From Terriglobia bacterium (lineage in GTDB: Bacteria > Acidobacteriota > Terriglobia > UBA7540): a stretch of 37,067 bases of DNA. A program made the translations under genes and the position numbers. This document shows positions 16,570 to 24,448 of the stretch, piece by piece; the first letter of the stretch is position 1, and each line of letters begins with the position of its first letter. The notes beneath the pieces were generated by a model that was not told where the DNA came from, ran no database searches, and saw nothing but the letters and a program-made list of their open reading frames with translations. Location: positions 1-37,067 of the forward strand of contig JASHOS010000134.1 in assembly GCA_030040995.1 (NCBI GenBank), written 5' to 3'.

Positions 16570-16812
16570 CGCGCATTTTGAGGTCTAAGGCTTTCCTTCG
16601 GAAATTCTCTCAAAAGCCGCAGAGTTTCCGAACGAGGCAGTCTCTGTGCTGCAAGATCGTAAAACCTTGTTTATTAGGCGAGCTTTTTGATTACCCCCTC
16701 ACCCGACTCGCGCCGGCTGGTGAAGCCGCCGGACGCGAGCCACCCTCTCCCCCAAAAGGGGGCGAGGGCAGGATGTCGATCAACTTTGGTTGCGGCTCCG
16801 CCGCGCTGTGCC
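16570..16812. repeat. Composite dispersed repeat, copy C
   Basis: Module 1 (GCCGCAGAGTTTCCG, TGCAAGATCGTAAAACCTTG) is followed by module 2 (CCCCCTCACCCGACTCGCGC, GGCGAGGGCAGG, GGTTGCGGCTCCGCCGCGCTG). The same order is found at 19690-20015. It fills most of the gap 16325-16772; the remainder is a possible A/T-rich promoter region near 16440-16500. The right end runs into the following coding region. Confidence 0.75.
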
Positions 16813-18944
16813 GTCTCGCGGGGCTGGCTGTGTTCAGCCTGATTTTAACAGTCAGCAGCGCCGCCGTGCGCCAGGCCTGCTGCCGACCACTGGGTACCGG
16901 CTTCCTGCCTGGCGCCGCGGCGTTAGCAACAGGAAAGCCATCTGCCACTTCCGTTATTTTGATCTCCGTTGACACTCTGAGAGCTGACCACCTGAGCTGC
17001 TATGGCGCGAAGCGCGTCCGCACGCCACACATCGACGCTCTCACTGAGGGGGGCACTCTCTTCTCCCAATCGAGCTCGCTGGTGCCTTTAACCTTTCCCT
17101 CGCACGTCTCACTCCTAACCTCTACATATCCATTTTCGAACGGTGTTGAAGATAACGGCGAAGGACTGCCAGCGGGTGCAGTGACGCTGGCCAGCGTGCT
17201 CAGGGCCCACGGTTATGCGACGGCAGCTTTCGTAGCCACTTTCATCCTGGACCGGCGATTTGGCCTAAACCAAGGTTTCAGCACCTATGACAGCCCATTC
17301 GATTTGCACCGCTACGCCGGCATTGACCCGGGCGACCTCAAGCGGCCCGCCTCAGACGTTGAGTCCGCGGCGGCGCGTTGGATTGGCGAAAACTCAGGGA
17401 AACCCTTTTTCGTCTTTCTTCACTTTTACGACCTTCACACTCCTTATGATCCACCGAAAGCATACGCAAGACTTTACCCGGCTTCCGGCTACGATGCCGA
17501 AATTGCTTATGTCGACAGCGTTCTAGGCCAGCTCGAAAACTTCCTCCGTGAAGGCGGGCTATTTCAAAATTGTCTGATCGTGTTCACGGCGGATCATGGA
17601 GAAGGCCTGAAGGAGCACGGAGAAAGCGCGCACGGGTATTTCATCTATCAAAGTACAATCCACGTTCCTCTCATTTTTCACTGGCCAACCGGTACGGGAT
17701 ATTCTCGCAGCCGCGTGGATGATCCCGTCAGTCTCATCGATGTTGCACCCACCATTCTCCAGTTCCTGGATTTGCCCCTGCCGCGCCAATTTCAAGGTCG
17801 TAGCCTGCTCAGCCGGGTCGAGAGGGGCGCGTCTGACCAAGTTGAGCCAGTCTATTCGGAGAGTTTGTATGGTTACTACCACTTCGGGACCGCGGCTCTG
17901 CGTAGCCTCCGCGTTGGAGCGTATAAATTCATCGACGTGCCCAAGCCCGAGCTTTACAACCTGAATCAAGACCGGAACGAAACTCACAACTTGTACGGGA
18001 GCTCCCGAGCCACCGCGGCAAGTCTCGGGGAGCAGCTCCATGATCTCTTGGCTCGGTATCAGCACGGGCAGGCAGTCCATCGCGCACTCAGCCCGGCAGC
18101 CGTTAGCCTGCTCCAGTCTCTTCCCTACGTTGCTTCCGCCGGCAGCAATATCTCCCGCAGACCCGAAAGCGGCGCTGACCCAAAGGACCGCATCGTTCAG
18201 TTCGAAGAATATGGCCGAGCGCTGGTTCTGGCCTCGCGCGGCAGGCGATCGGAAGCTGACGCCATTCTGCGCAGCCTGCTCCTGAAATACCCTGAACTGA
18301 CCGATGTCCAGCTCGCATTGGGACTGAATTTACAAAAGGCCGGCCGGCACCGGGAGGCGGTTCAGAATTTTCAGAAAGTCCTCGCGAGGGATCCCACGAA
18401 TGTCCTCGCCCACTTTGATTCGGCGGTAAGCTACTATGCCCTTGGGCAGTTTCCCCAAGCTATCCAGGAGGCTCACGTCGCCCTCTCCCTGGCGCCGTAT
18501 TACACGAGGGCGGACTCGCTTCTGGGGACGATCTGGATTCAGGAGAAGCGGTACGATCAGGCCAAGGCGAACTTCGAACACGCGCTGGCATACGCCCCGA
18601 ACGACTACTCTGCCAATTACAACCTTGGCGTGCTCTCGGCCCTTCACCAGGATTGGAACACGGCGCAACGCTACCTGTTGGTTGCCGTTCAGACCGAGCC
18701 GGTTTCTCCAGAAGCCCACAATACGCTTGGCAGCATCTACCTGCGCGAGGGCAATTTGGTAAAAGCCCAGGAAGAATTCACCCAGGCAATACAGCTTCAG
18801 CCCGACTTCGCATGGTCTCACTACAACCTTGGTTTGGTATTTCGTGCCGAAAACGCGCCGGCAAAAGCGAAGGAAGAGTTTCGCCGCGCCCTTGAGGATA
18901 ATCCTGATTTTCAACCAGCCCGGGCGGCATTAGGGCAACAGTAA
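16773..18944 (+). CDS. Sulfatase-fold AlkP-superfamily enzyme fused to TPR repeats
   Basis: A 723-residue fusion. A signal-like helix (LAGLAVFSLILTVSSAA) is followed by a sulfatase-fold domain (about residues 50-450: ISVDTLRADHLSCYG, FTADHGEGLKEHGE, PLIFHWPTG, IDVAPTILQFLDL) and then TPR repeats (about 500-723). The motif where sulfatases have Cys-x-Pro-x-Arg reads T107-F-P-S-H, so formylglycine cannot form and the enzyme is more likely a phosphodiesterase or phosphotransferase. The frame extends to ATG 16506, but that part is repeat DNA; ATG 16773, preceded by GAGGGCAGG, gives a proper signal peptide. LLQSLPYV marks the end of the catalytic domain. The fusion type is familiar from Acidobacteriota. 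Confidence 0.85.
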   Translation: MSINFGCGSAALCRLAGLAVFSLILTVSSAAVRQACCRPLGTGFLPGAAALATGKPSATSVILISVDTLRADHLSCYGAKRVRTPHIDALTEGGTLFSQSSSLVPLTFPSHVSLLTSTYPFSNGVEDNGEGLPAGAVTLASVLRAHGYATAAFVATFILDRRFGLNQGFSTYDSPFDLHRYAGIDPGDLKRPASDVESAAARWIGENSGKPFFVFLHFYDLHTPYDPPKAYARLYPASGYDAEIAYVDSVLGQLENFLREGGLFQNCLIVFTADHGEGLKEHGESAHGYFIYQSTIHVPLIFHWPTGTGYSRSRVDDPVSLIDVAPTILQFLDLPLPRQFQGRSLLSRVERGASDQVEPVYSESLYGYYHFGTAALRSLRVGAYKFIDVPKPELYNLNQDRNETHNLYGSSRATAASLGEQLHDLLARYQHGQAVHRALSPAAVSLLQSLPYVASAGSNISRRPESGADPKDRIVQFEEYGRALVLASRGRRSEADAILRSLLLKYPELTDVQLALGLNLQKAGRHREAVQNFQKVLARDPTNVLAHFDSAVSYYALGQFPQAIQEAHVALSLAPYYTRADSLLGTIWIQEKRYDQAKANFEHALAYAPNDYSANYNLGVLSALHQDWNTAQRYLLVAVQTEPVSPEAHNTLGSIYLREGNLVKAQEEFTQAIQLQPDFAWSHYNLGLVFRAENAPAKAKEEFRRALEDNPDFQPARAALGQQ

Positions 18945-18972
18945 GGGGTCGAAATTGACGAGTGACGCGTAA

Positions 18973-19017
18973 AAGCCGTTCCGCGAAAGTCGAAACCTGA
19001 AACGCGAAAATCGGCTT
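18973..19017 (+). terminator. Imperfect inverted repeat after the AlkP cluster
   Basis: AAGCCG (18973-18978) and CGGCTT (19012-19017) enclose an inner CGCG/CGCG pair. It starts 28 bp after the sulfatase/TPR stop. There is no T-tract, so its action as a terminator is doubtful. Confidence 0.25.
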
Positions 19018-19070
19018 GGCCAATCGTGGGCGGCGTCCCGCAGCCTCACGACTGCAAGCGAACCGATGCG

Positions 19071-19165
19071 CTCCGTGATCTCTGTGCTTTGAAGGCTAAA
19101 CCCTGAGGGTACAGAAATGCTCCGTGAAGTCCGTGTTAGATCTCTTCAGCACAGAGACCACAGAG
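19071..19165. repeat. Inverted repeat, CACAGAG type
   Basis: CTCCGTGATCTCTGTGCT (19071-19088) pairs with 19148-19165 at 16 of 18 positions. It is related in style to the repeat at 1567-1636. The rest of the gap 18945-19251 shows nothing else. Confidence 0.55.
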
Positions 19166-19251
19166 AAAATCTTGGTAAGAAAATGAGATTCTCCAGGCTT
19201 GCAATACGGGCATCGTTTCTTGTCTCCCCACCCATCAGTCAGGAGGGCCAC

Positions 19252-19605
19252 ATGAGCACGTTCGCGATCGGAGCATGTAACCTGGTCTTGGCAGTTACCC
19301 TGGCCGCCTCGCTCAGTGGGGCGCAACAAAGCCATCCACTGCTCCCGCAAACGTTTCCACCCCCGGAACAAACCAATCCTCCGCTCCCCATCGATCAGCC
19401 GCCCGTCGTCGTCCGGGGAAGTCACCGGCAGGCCTTCCAGCCGAAGCAGGCTGAAAAGCAAGCCAAGGAACTCGCGCGCCTGGCACAGTCAATTTCTCCC
19501 GATCTCGACAAAGTAAGCCATGGCGAGATGCCTACAGAGTTGATCAAGAACCTGAAGCAGATTGAGAGGCTATCGAAACAGCTACGGCGCGAGTTGGGGC
19601 GCTAG
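19252..19605 (+). CDS. Small secreted hypothetical protein
   Basis: A 117-residue protein with a signal peptide (MSTFAIGACNLVLAVTLAAS, cleavage near SGAQQ), a Pro-rich linker (about residues 25-60) and a helical C-terminal part (KQAEKQAKELARLAQSI, ELIKNLKQIERLSKQLRREL) likely to form a short coiled coil. The start at 19252 is supported by AGGAGG five bases upstream; the frame is open to 19117 but that part is repeat DNA. I recall similar small proteins in Acidobacteriota genomes, without known function. It follows the AlkP cluster by about 300 bp and is probably a separate transcript. Confidence 0.75.
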   Translation: MSTFAIGACNLVLAVTLAASLSGAQQSHPLLPQTFPPPEQTNPPLPIDQPPVVVRGSHRQAFQPKQAEKQAKELARLAQSISPDLDKVSHGEMPTELIKNLKQIERLSKQLRRELGR

Positions 19606-19689
19606 GATGTTATAGGTGGACTGAAGTGGAGGGTTAATGCCCGGCGCCAGATTTTAGCTACCAGAGGCCGAGCCAAATTTACGCTGCAA

Positions 19690-20022
19690 AGCGGGTAGCG
19701 CAGACTTCGTGCTTGTCGAAGTCTGCGGCTTTTTCTTCCCGGCTTCACAGAACAGCCGCAGAGTCTCGGAAAGCACAAGACCCAGTGTTGCAAGGTCGTA
19801 GATCTTGTTTTTTCGCAAGATTTTTCGGCGAGCCCCTCACCCGCCTGCGGGCAGGAGCCGCTCCGTCGCTGAAGCTCTGGAGCGTAAGCGACCTTCGGTG
19901 GGCGCAGGCCCGGCCCGCGCCGGCTGGAGAAAGCGCCGGCCGCGGTCCACCCTCTCCCGAGGGAGAGGGCGAAGGATCTATAACTTTGGTTGCGGCCGCG
20001 AGGCCGCGCTGCGCTACCATCT
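19690..20022. repeat. Composite dispersed repeat, copy D (longest)
   Basis: Module 1 begins GCGGGTAGCGCAGACTTC with hairpin GCAGACTTC/GAAGTCTGC (19700-19708, 19718-19726), then GCCGCAGAGTCTCGGAA and TGCAAGGTCGTAGATCTTG. Module 2 begins at 19833 (CCCCTCACCCGCCTGCGGGC) and ends in GGTTGCGGCCGCGAGGCCGC. It occupies over half of the 640-bp gap 19606-20245, where no gene is supported. The flank 20030-20075 has TCTTGGTGTCTTGGTGCG, akin to the ACCACAAAG-type repeats. Confidence 0.8.
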
Positions 20023-20245
20023 CTCGTCTTTCGTCTCTTGTGTCCGCCTTCTTGGTGTCTTGGTGCGTCGGTGGAGAAGAAGGGAGCACGGGTCAACATG
20101 CGGAAGCCGGAGCCACTGTTGAAGGCGCTCAAGAGCCCTGCCGGGGAACGGTTTGGTAATTAGGGGCAGTTCTGCCCGCGAGCAAGCTCGCGGAGGCCAA
20201 GGCGGCAGCTCCGCAAGCTCCGCTGCCGCACTCCATACCTGCAGT

Positions 20246-23200
20246 TCAGAACAGCAGCTTCAGGGCAAGCTGAACTTCACGCTCCTCGTCCGAATTGTAC
20301 GTGCTCGTGAGCTCGCCGAACGTTGCAGTGCCCACCGTACCCCCAGGGTAGCCAAAGATTGGGGTATTCAGGAAGTCGTAAAACTCTCCACGGAACTCCA
20401 GGTGGAATCGTTCACTCAACTTAAACTCCTTCAGGAGCGCAAAGTCTAAGTCGTTTTGTGGAGGGCCGAACAAGGCGCCCGGGGCCTCGTTGCCATACTC
20501 CGGGTGTCCGGCCGCGAGCGCCGTCTCCAACGGCGCGTCGGTAAGGCAGTTGGTGCTGAAAAATTCCGCGATGGTCTTTGGCCCGTTATTGCCGTTGCAG
20601 ATTCGGTCGGCAAATTCGTTGGTCGACTCAGAATTGGAGTAGTCCTCATTGGCAACCGCGGTGAACGGATAGCCGGTCTGATAACTGTAAATGCCGGAGA
20701 CTCTCCATCCTCCGAGCACCTCGTTGACCGCCCCGCCTGATCCCGAAAGGAAGCGCTTGCCCGTCCCAACAGGCAGCTCCCAAATGCCGCTCAGGACGAA
20801 GCGTTGGTGTGCGTCAACATAGGTAGGACCCCAATTGCACATCAGGCAGTTTTCATTTTGCGGGGCTGTGTTTCCGGGAGCGGTACCAAAGCCTTCATCG
20901 CCTTGGTTATCGCTAAAGTTATTCTCCAATGTATAGCCAGCAAGGAATGTGAAGCCGCTCGCGAAGCGCTTGCTGAGTTCCACCTGGAGCGAGTTGTAGA
21001 TCGAGTCCGCATCCGGCGTGGTCCAAAGAAGCTGGTTAAAGGCCGGATACGGGCGGCGCGACTGGTACGCACCCACTCCCGGCGTGGGCTGGTTGCCGAA
21101 GATTTGCAAGTTACCCTCGTAATAGCCGCGATTGCCGACGTAATTAATTTGCAGCGCGTAGTTCTGCCCAAGCTCTGACTGCATGCCGAAACTCCATTCG
21201 AGGATCGTGGGATCCTTATAGTATGGAGAGACATACAAGGAGCTAAACTGCGCATTGAGGTTCGGGATGCCGCTGCTGCCCGCAAAGACATTTTCGCTCG
21301 TCGTTGGAACGCCGTTGGTGAGCGGAGGGGGCGACCCGAAGGACGTGTTGTAAATATCCGTACTGCCGTTAATGGGATTATCATCCACAAAGTGCTGGTT
21401 GTTGAAGTTGGGCAAATCAGTGAAGATGCCGAACCCGCCGCGCAGCACCACCCTGTCAGAATGAAGGGGTCGCAAGGCATAACCAAGCCGGGGATCCCAA
21501 TCACGATAATCCGGGAAAATCAATGTTTGTGCCGTGCGGCCGGTAAAGCCTAACGCAGCACGTTCGGAGGAGGTTGCCACCAGGCATTTGCCCGTGACCG
21601 GTGAAATCAGATACGAATAGGCTGGATTGGTGCACAAAGCATCGTTTTGCGCGTCGGGCAAGGCCGTAACGAGCAGCGCATTGCTATATCCGCTGAAAGG
21701 AGCGCCTGTCTCGGCGAATGTGACAAGGTTATCGCGCGTATCTACCGGCCACTGGCGATATTCCCACCTCAGGCCCAGATTCAGCGTAAATCGCGGCGTC
21801 ACTTTCCAGTCGTCCTGCGCAAAAAAATCCCAAAACTTGCCGCCCCGCTGATTCGTGTCCTCAAAGCGGAGGGTTTCATTGGCCCCGGAAGGGTAGCCCG
21901 TCAGGAAGTCAGCCAGATCGGACCCGAGCGCCGCTCCGGGTAATTCGCCTGCCAAGCCAGAAAACTCGCCGTTGTATTCAAGTTGGCCGTGCGGCGAATA
22001 GGGAGATTCCTCGCCCAACACCTGCCAAGGGTCGACCTCAGCTCCAAAGGCAAATGTGTGCGCGCCACGGACCCAGGTGACGGTGTCCTTATAAGTCTCA
22101 ACCATGTCAGGGCTGATTACGGGGCGATATTCCGAATCGCCGATGGTCGCAAAGTTCACAAATGAGAAGACAGGAAAGCCAATCGTGCCGGAGGAAAACC
22201 CGTTCAAGTTTTTAACGCCGAAGTCGCTCATAAAATCAGACGCCCGCGGACAAGAGGCGCAGTTGTTGATGTCATAATCTCGCTGGAAACCGATATGGAC
22301 TTCGTTCAAAAGCGTTGGGCTAACGGTGTGTGTCCAGCCCACAGCGGCGTTCTGCCCGCGGAAATAGAGCTTGTCGCCAAACCCTGGAAGCACGCTGTAA
22401 CCGGAATAAGGATCAGTCCAATTCGATTCACCAAACATATAGCGCTCGAAAACCTCGTCTTTTTGACCGATCTGCTGATTGGTCTTCGCGATGAAGGAGT
22501 TGTCTGATTCAGTAATCGGCGACGTCTCGATGAAGTTTGGAGCATCTAGCGTTGTGGCCGGATAGTTAGGCGCGGGCCATGGGCTGAGAGAGATCGTATG
22601 GGCAGCTACCCCGTCGATATTCGTGATGATGTTGTTAGTGATTGGTGTGCCCGTCAGGACAGAAGACCCGGCGTTGGCGCTCCCGGCGGGGCAAGTGACG
22701 TTCTTTACAGTGTTTGGATAAAACAATTGACCGCCGTCAAATTGGAGGGTGGCCGGCCCGCCCGCGCCACACAAATTCACGGATGTGCCGGTAAGAAACT
22801 GGCTCAAGTCGCCGTTGAGTTCTGTAGCCGTTGGGACCGTACTGAGCGACGAGCCACCTTCAATTCGGCGCAAGCCTTCGTAATTGACAAACCAGAAAGC
22901 CTTGTCTTTTTTGATCGGTCCGCCCAAATCGAACCCGAACTGGTTGCGGCGAAACTCCGAACGGGCTGAATCGGGAATTACAGCGCCCGTTGATGGATTG
23001 GTCTGATTCAAGTCGAAAAAGTTGCGAGCGTCCATACCACTGTTGCGGAGGAACTCATATACTCCCCCGTGAATTTGATTGGAGCCTGATTTCGTGGTGA
23101 GGTTGACGGTCGAGCCGGCGGCCAAGCCGAACGCCGCGTCGTAGATATTCTGCTCCAGGTTGAATTCCTGCACGGCGTCAGGCGGCGGCTGCAAACCAAA

Positions 23201-23851
23201 GCCGCCGAAAGTCAGGTTGCGGGATTCGATGCCGTCGATCAGAAAACTGTTGCTGGCGGAGCGATTGCCCTCCGAGTTGTAGCTGGTCTGGCTAAAAGGC
23301 GATCCAAAGGTGCTTGATGCGAAGCCCCCGTTATCCGGAACTGCGCCGGGTACCAACGTCGCCAGCGACCCGTATTCACGGAGATTTAAAGGCAACTCCA
23401 CTGTTTCTTGCGCGGTAATTACGTTGCCAATAGTGGCCGTGCCGGTGTTGACGAGCGGCACGCTACTCGTCACGGACACTTGCTGGCTTACTGCCCCAAC
23501 CTGCATTTGCTGGCTCAAGGTGGCCTTCTGATCTACTTGAAGGACAATTCCTTTGACCAAGGCCGTCTTGAACCCGGGTTTTGAAAATTCGACACTGTAA
23601 TTGCCTGGAACGAGCGACAGAACGACATAATATCCCGCAGCATTCGTGCTGCTTCTCGTCTTGATGCCGGTCGCCACATCGGTGGCCGTTACGCTCACCC
23701 CGGGAATAACCGCTCCCGTCGGGTCGGTAACTGTCCCGGCCAGGGTGGCATTAACCACCTGTCCGTACCCAAGTGGCGCAGCAACCGCTGCTAACAACAA
23801 TATGAGTGCGACGAGATACCCCCACGCATGCTTCCTGTTGCTTCTTGGCAT
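20246..23851 (-). CDS. TonB-dependent receptor with N-terminal carboxypeptidase-regulatory-like domain
   Basis: A 1201-residue outer-membrane protein. A signal peptide (YLVALILLLAAVAAPLGYG) is followed by a carboxypeptidase-regulatory-like beta-sandwich (VNATLAGTVTDPTGAVIPGV to residue about 115), a plug domain (about 130-260) with SNSFLIDGIESRNLTFGG, and a long beta-barrel ending in the aromatic terminus QLALKLLF. This Oar-like architecture is typical of the large receptor families of Acidobacteriota and imports unknown, probably oligosaccharide or siderophore-like, ligands using TonB energy. GGGAGG lies 9 bases before the ATG. No SusD-like partner is adjacent. The next upstream gene on the same strand is a TPR protein about 600 bp away. 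Confidence 0.93.
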   Translation of the reverse strand: MPRSNRKHAWGYLVALILLLAAVAAPLGYGQVVNATLAGTVTDPTGAVIPGVSVTATDVATGIKTRSSTNAAGYYVVLSLVPGNYSVEFSKPGFKTALVKGIVLQVDQKATLSQQMQVGAVSQQVSVTSSVPLVNTGTATIGNVITAQETVELPLNLREYGSLATLVPGAVPDNGGFASSTFGSPFSQTSYNSEGNRSASNSFLIDGIESRNLTFGGFGLQPPPDAVQEFNLEQNIYDAAFGLAAGSTVNLTTKSGSNQIHGGVYEFLRNSGMDARNFFDLNQTNPSTGAVIPDSARSEFRRNQFGFDLGGPIKKDKAFWFVNYEGLRRIEGGSSLSTVPTATELNGDLSQFLTGTSVNLCGAGGPATLQFDGGQLFYPNTVKNVTCPAGSANAGSSVLTGTPITNNIITNIDGVAAHTISLSPWPAPNYPATTLDAPNFIETSPITESDNSFIAKTNQQIGQKDEVFERYMFGESNWTDPYSGYSVLPGFGDKLYFRGQNAAVGWTHTVSPTLLNEVHIGFQRDYDINNCASCPRASDFMSDFGVKNLNGFSSGTIGFPVFSFVNFATIGDSEYRPVISPDMVETYKDTVTWVRGAHTFAFGAEVDPWQVLGEESPYSPHGQLEYNGEFSGLAGELPGAALGSDLADFLTGYPSGANETLRFEDTNQRGGKFWDFFAQDDWKVTPRFTLNLGLRWEYRQWPVDTRDNLVTFAETGAPFSGYSNALLVTALPDAQNDALCTNPAYSYLISPVTGKCLVATSSERAALGFTGRTAQTLIFPDYRDWDPRLGYALRPLHSDRVVLRGGFGIFTDLPNFNNQHFVDDNPINGSTDIYNTSFGSPPPLTNGVPTTSENVFAGSSGIPNLNAQFSSLYVSPYYKDPTILEWSFGMQSELGQNYALQINYVGNRGYYEGNLQIFGNQPTPGVGAYQSRRPYPAFNQLLWTTPDADSIYNSLQVELSKRFASGFTFLAGYTLENNFSDNQGDEGFGTAPGNTAPQNENCLMCNWGPTYVDAHQRFVLSGIWELPVGTGKRFLSGSGGAVNEVLGGWRVSGIYSYQTGYPFTAVANEDYSNSESTNEFADRICNGNNGPKTIAEFFSTNCLTDAPLETALAAGHPEYGNEAPGALFGPPQNDLDFALLKEFKLSERFHLEFRGEFYDFLNTPIFGYPGGTVGTATFGELTSTYNSDEEREVQLALKLLF

Positions 23852-24027
23852 GACTGATAGCCTCCCTTAAGCGCTTGGAGAAACCCGGCCTCGTCAACAG
23901 CTCCGGCCACAACCTCAAATGCACAATGAGTTCGCCGCCTGGCTATGCACTGACCAGTCCCAAATCCTGTGCCTAACTCAAAAAAGACCACGCATTCAGC
24001 GATACCAATACCTCTATTGTGCCTCTA

Positions 24028-24057
24028 TAGCTAACATATGGGGCCGACTTGCGTCAA
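24028..24057 (-). promoter_or_regulatory. Weak promoter candidate for the TonB receptor
   Basis: On the reverse strand TTGACG (24057-24052) is followed after 17-18 bases by TTAGCT or TAGCTA. The -35 box is good but the -10 box is poor. It lies about 180 bp before the receptor start. Confidence 0.25.
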
Positions 24058-24109
24058 GAGGATTATTGGAATTGTTCTGATTACCGGAATTTATCACTCA
24101 ATCGAGTCA

Positions 24110-24128
24110 CTTTGCGACACTCGCAAAG
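24110..24128. promoter_or_regulatory. Hairpin or operator-like inverted repeat
   Basis: CTTTGCG and CGCAAAG are perfect inverted repeats around ACACT. It lies upstream of the TonB receptor and downstream of the TPR gene; it could serve as an operator or a hairpin in the transcript. Confidence 0.3.
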
Positions 24129-24278
24129 CATGATAAGAACCCTGCCCTTCCCCCGGTCCTTATTTCTCTCCCGCGCACGGGAAAAGGGTGAGGGCCCGCG
24201 AGGGAGCACCGCCGAACTTTTCAGAGCAGGCGAAAAATGACAGCTCGACAAGCGAAAGGAAAAGAGAACCAGGACGGG

Positions 24279-24335
24279 TAACATTATTAAATTGCAAGAC
24301 GATTCAGCGAAAGTAGCATTTTTAAATTGCTCGAC
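24279..24335. repeat. Direct repeat of 22 bp, operator-like
   Basis: TAACATTATTAAATTGC (from 24279) recurs as TAGCATTTTTAAATTGC (from 24314), and both are followed by GAC two bases on. The copies are 35 bp apart, about 3.3 helical turns. Confidence 0.4.
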
Positions 24336-24448
24336 AGGGCAGGCAACTTCTCGAGTTTTCTCAACTTTTTTTATTTGTCAAATACGAATGAAGCCGTCCA
24401 AAAGCATTGCGTCACGTAACGCGCGAAATGCCAGCCTAAAGGCAGACG

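Larger units (their letters stand above)
23852..24448. other. A/T-richer intergenic region upstream of the TonB receptor
   Basis: About 600 bp with no supported gene. It holds a weak reverse-strand promoter candidate at 24028-24057, a CTTTGCG-acact-CGCAAAG hairpin (24110-24128), a reverse-oriented fragment of the CCCTCACCC-type repeat (about 24148-24215), and a direct repeat at 24279-24335. Confidence 0.5.

Noticed and set aside
16506-16772. Extension of the sulfatase/TPR protein to ATG 16506
   Set aside because: The 89 added codons lie in a dispersed repeat and would bury the signal peptide.
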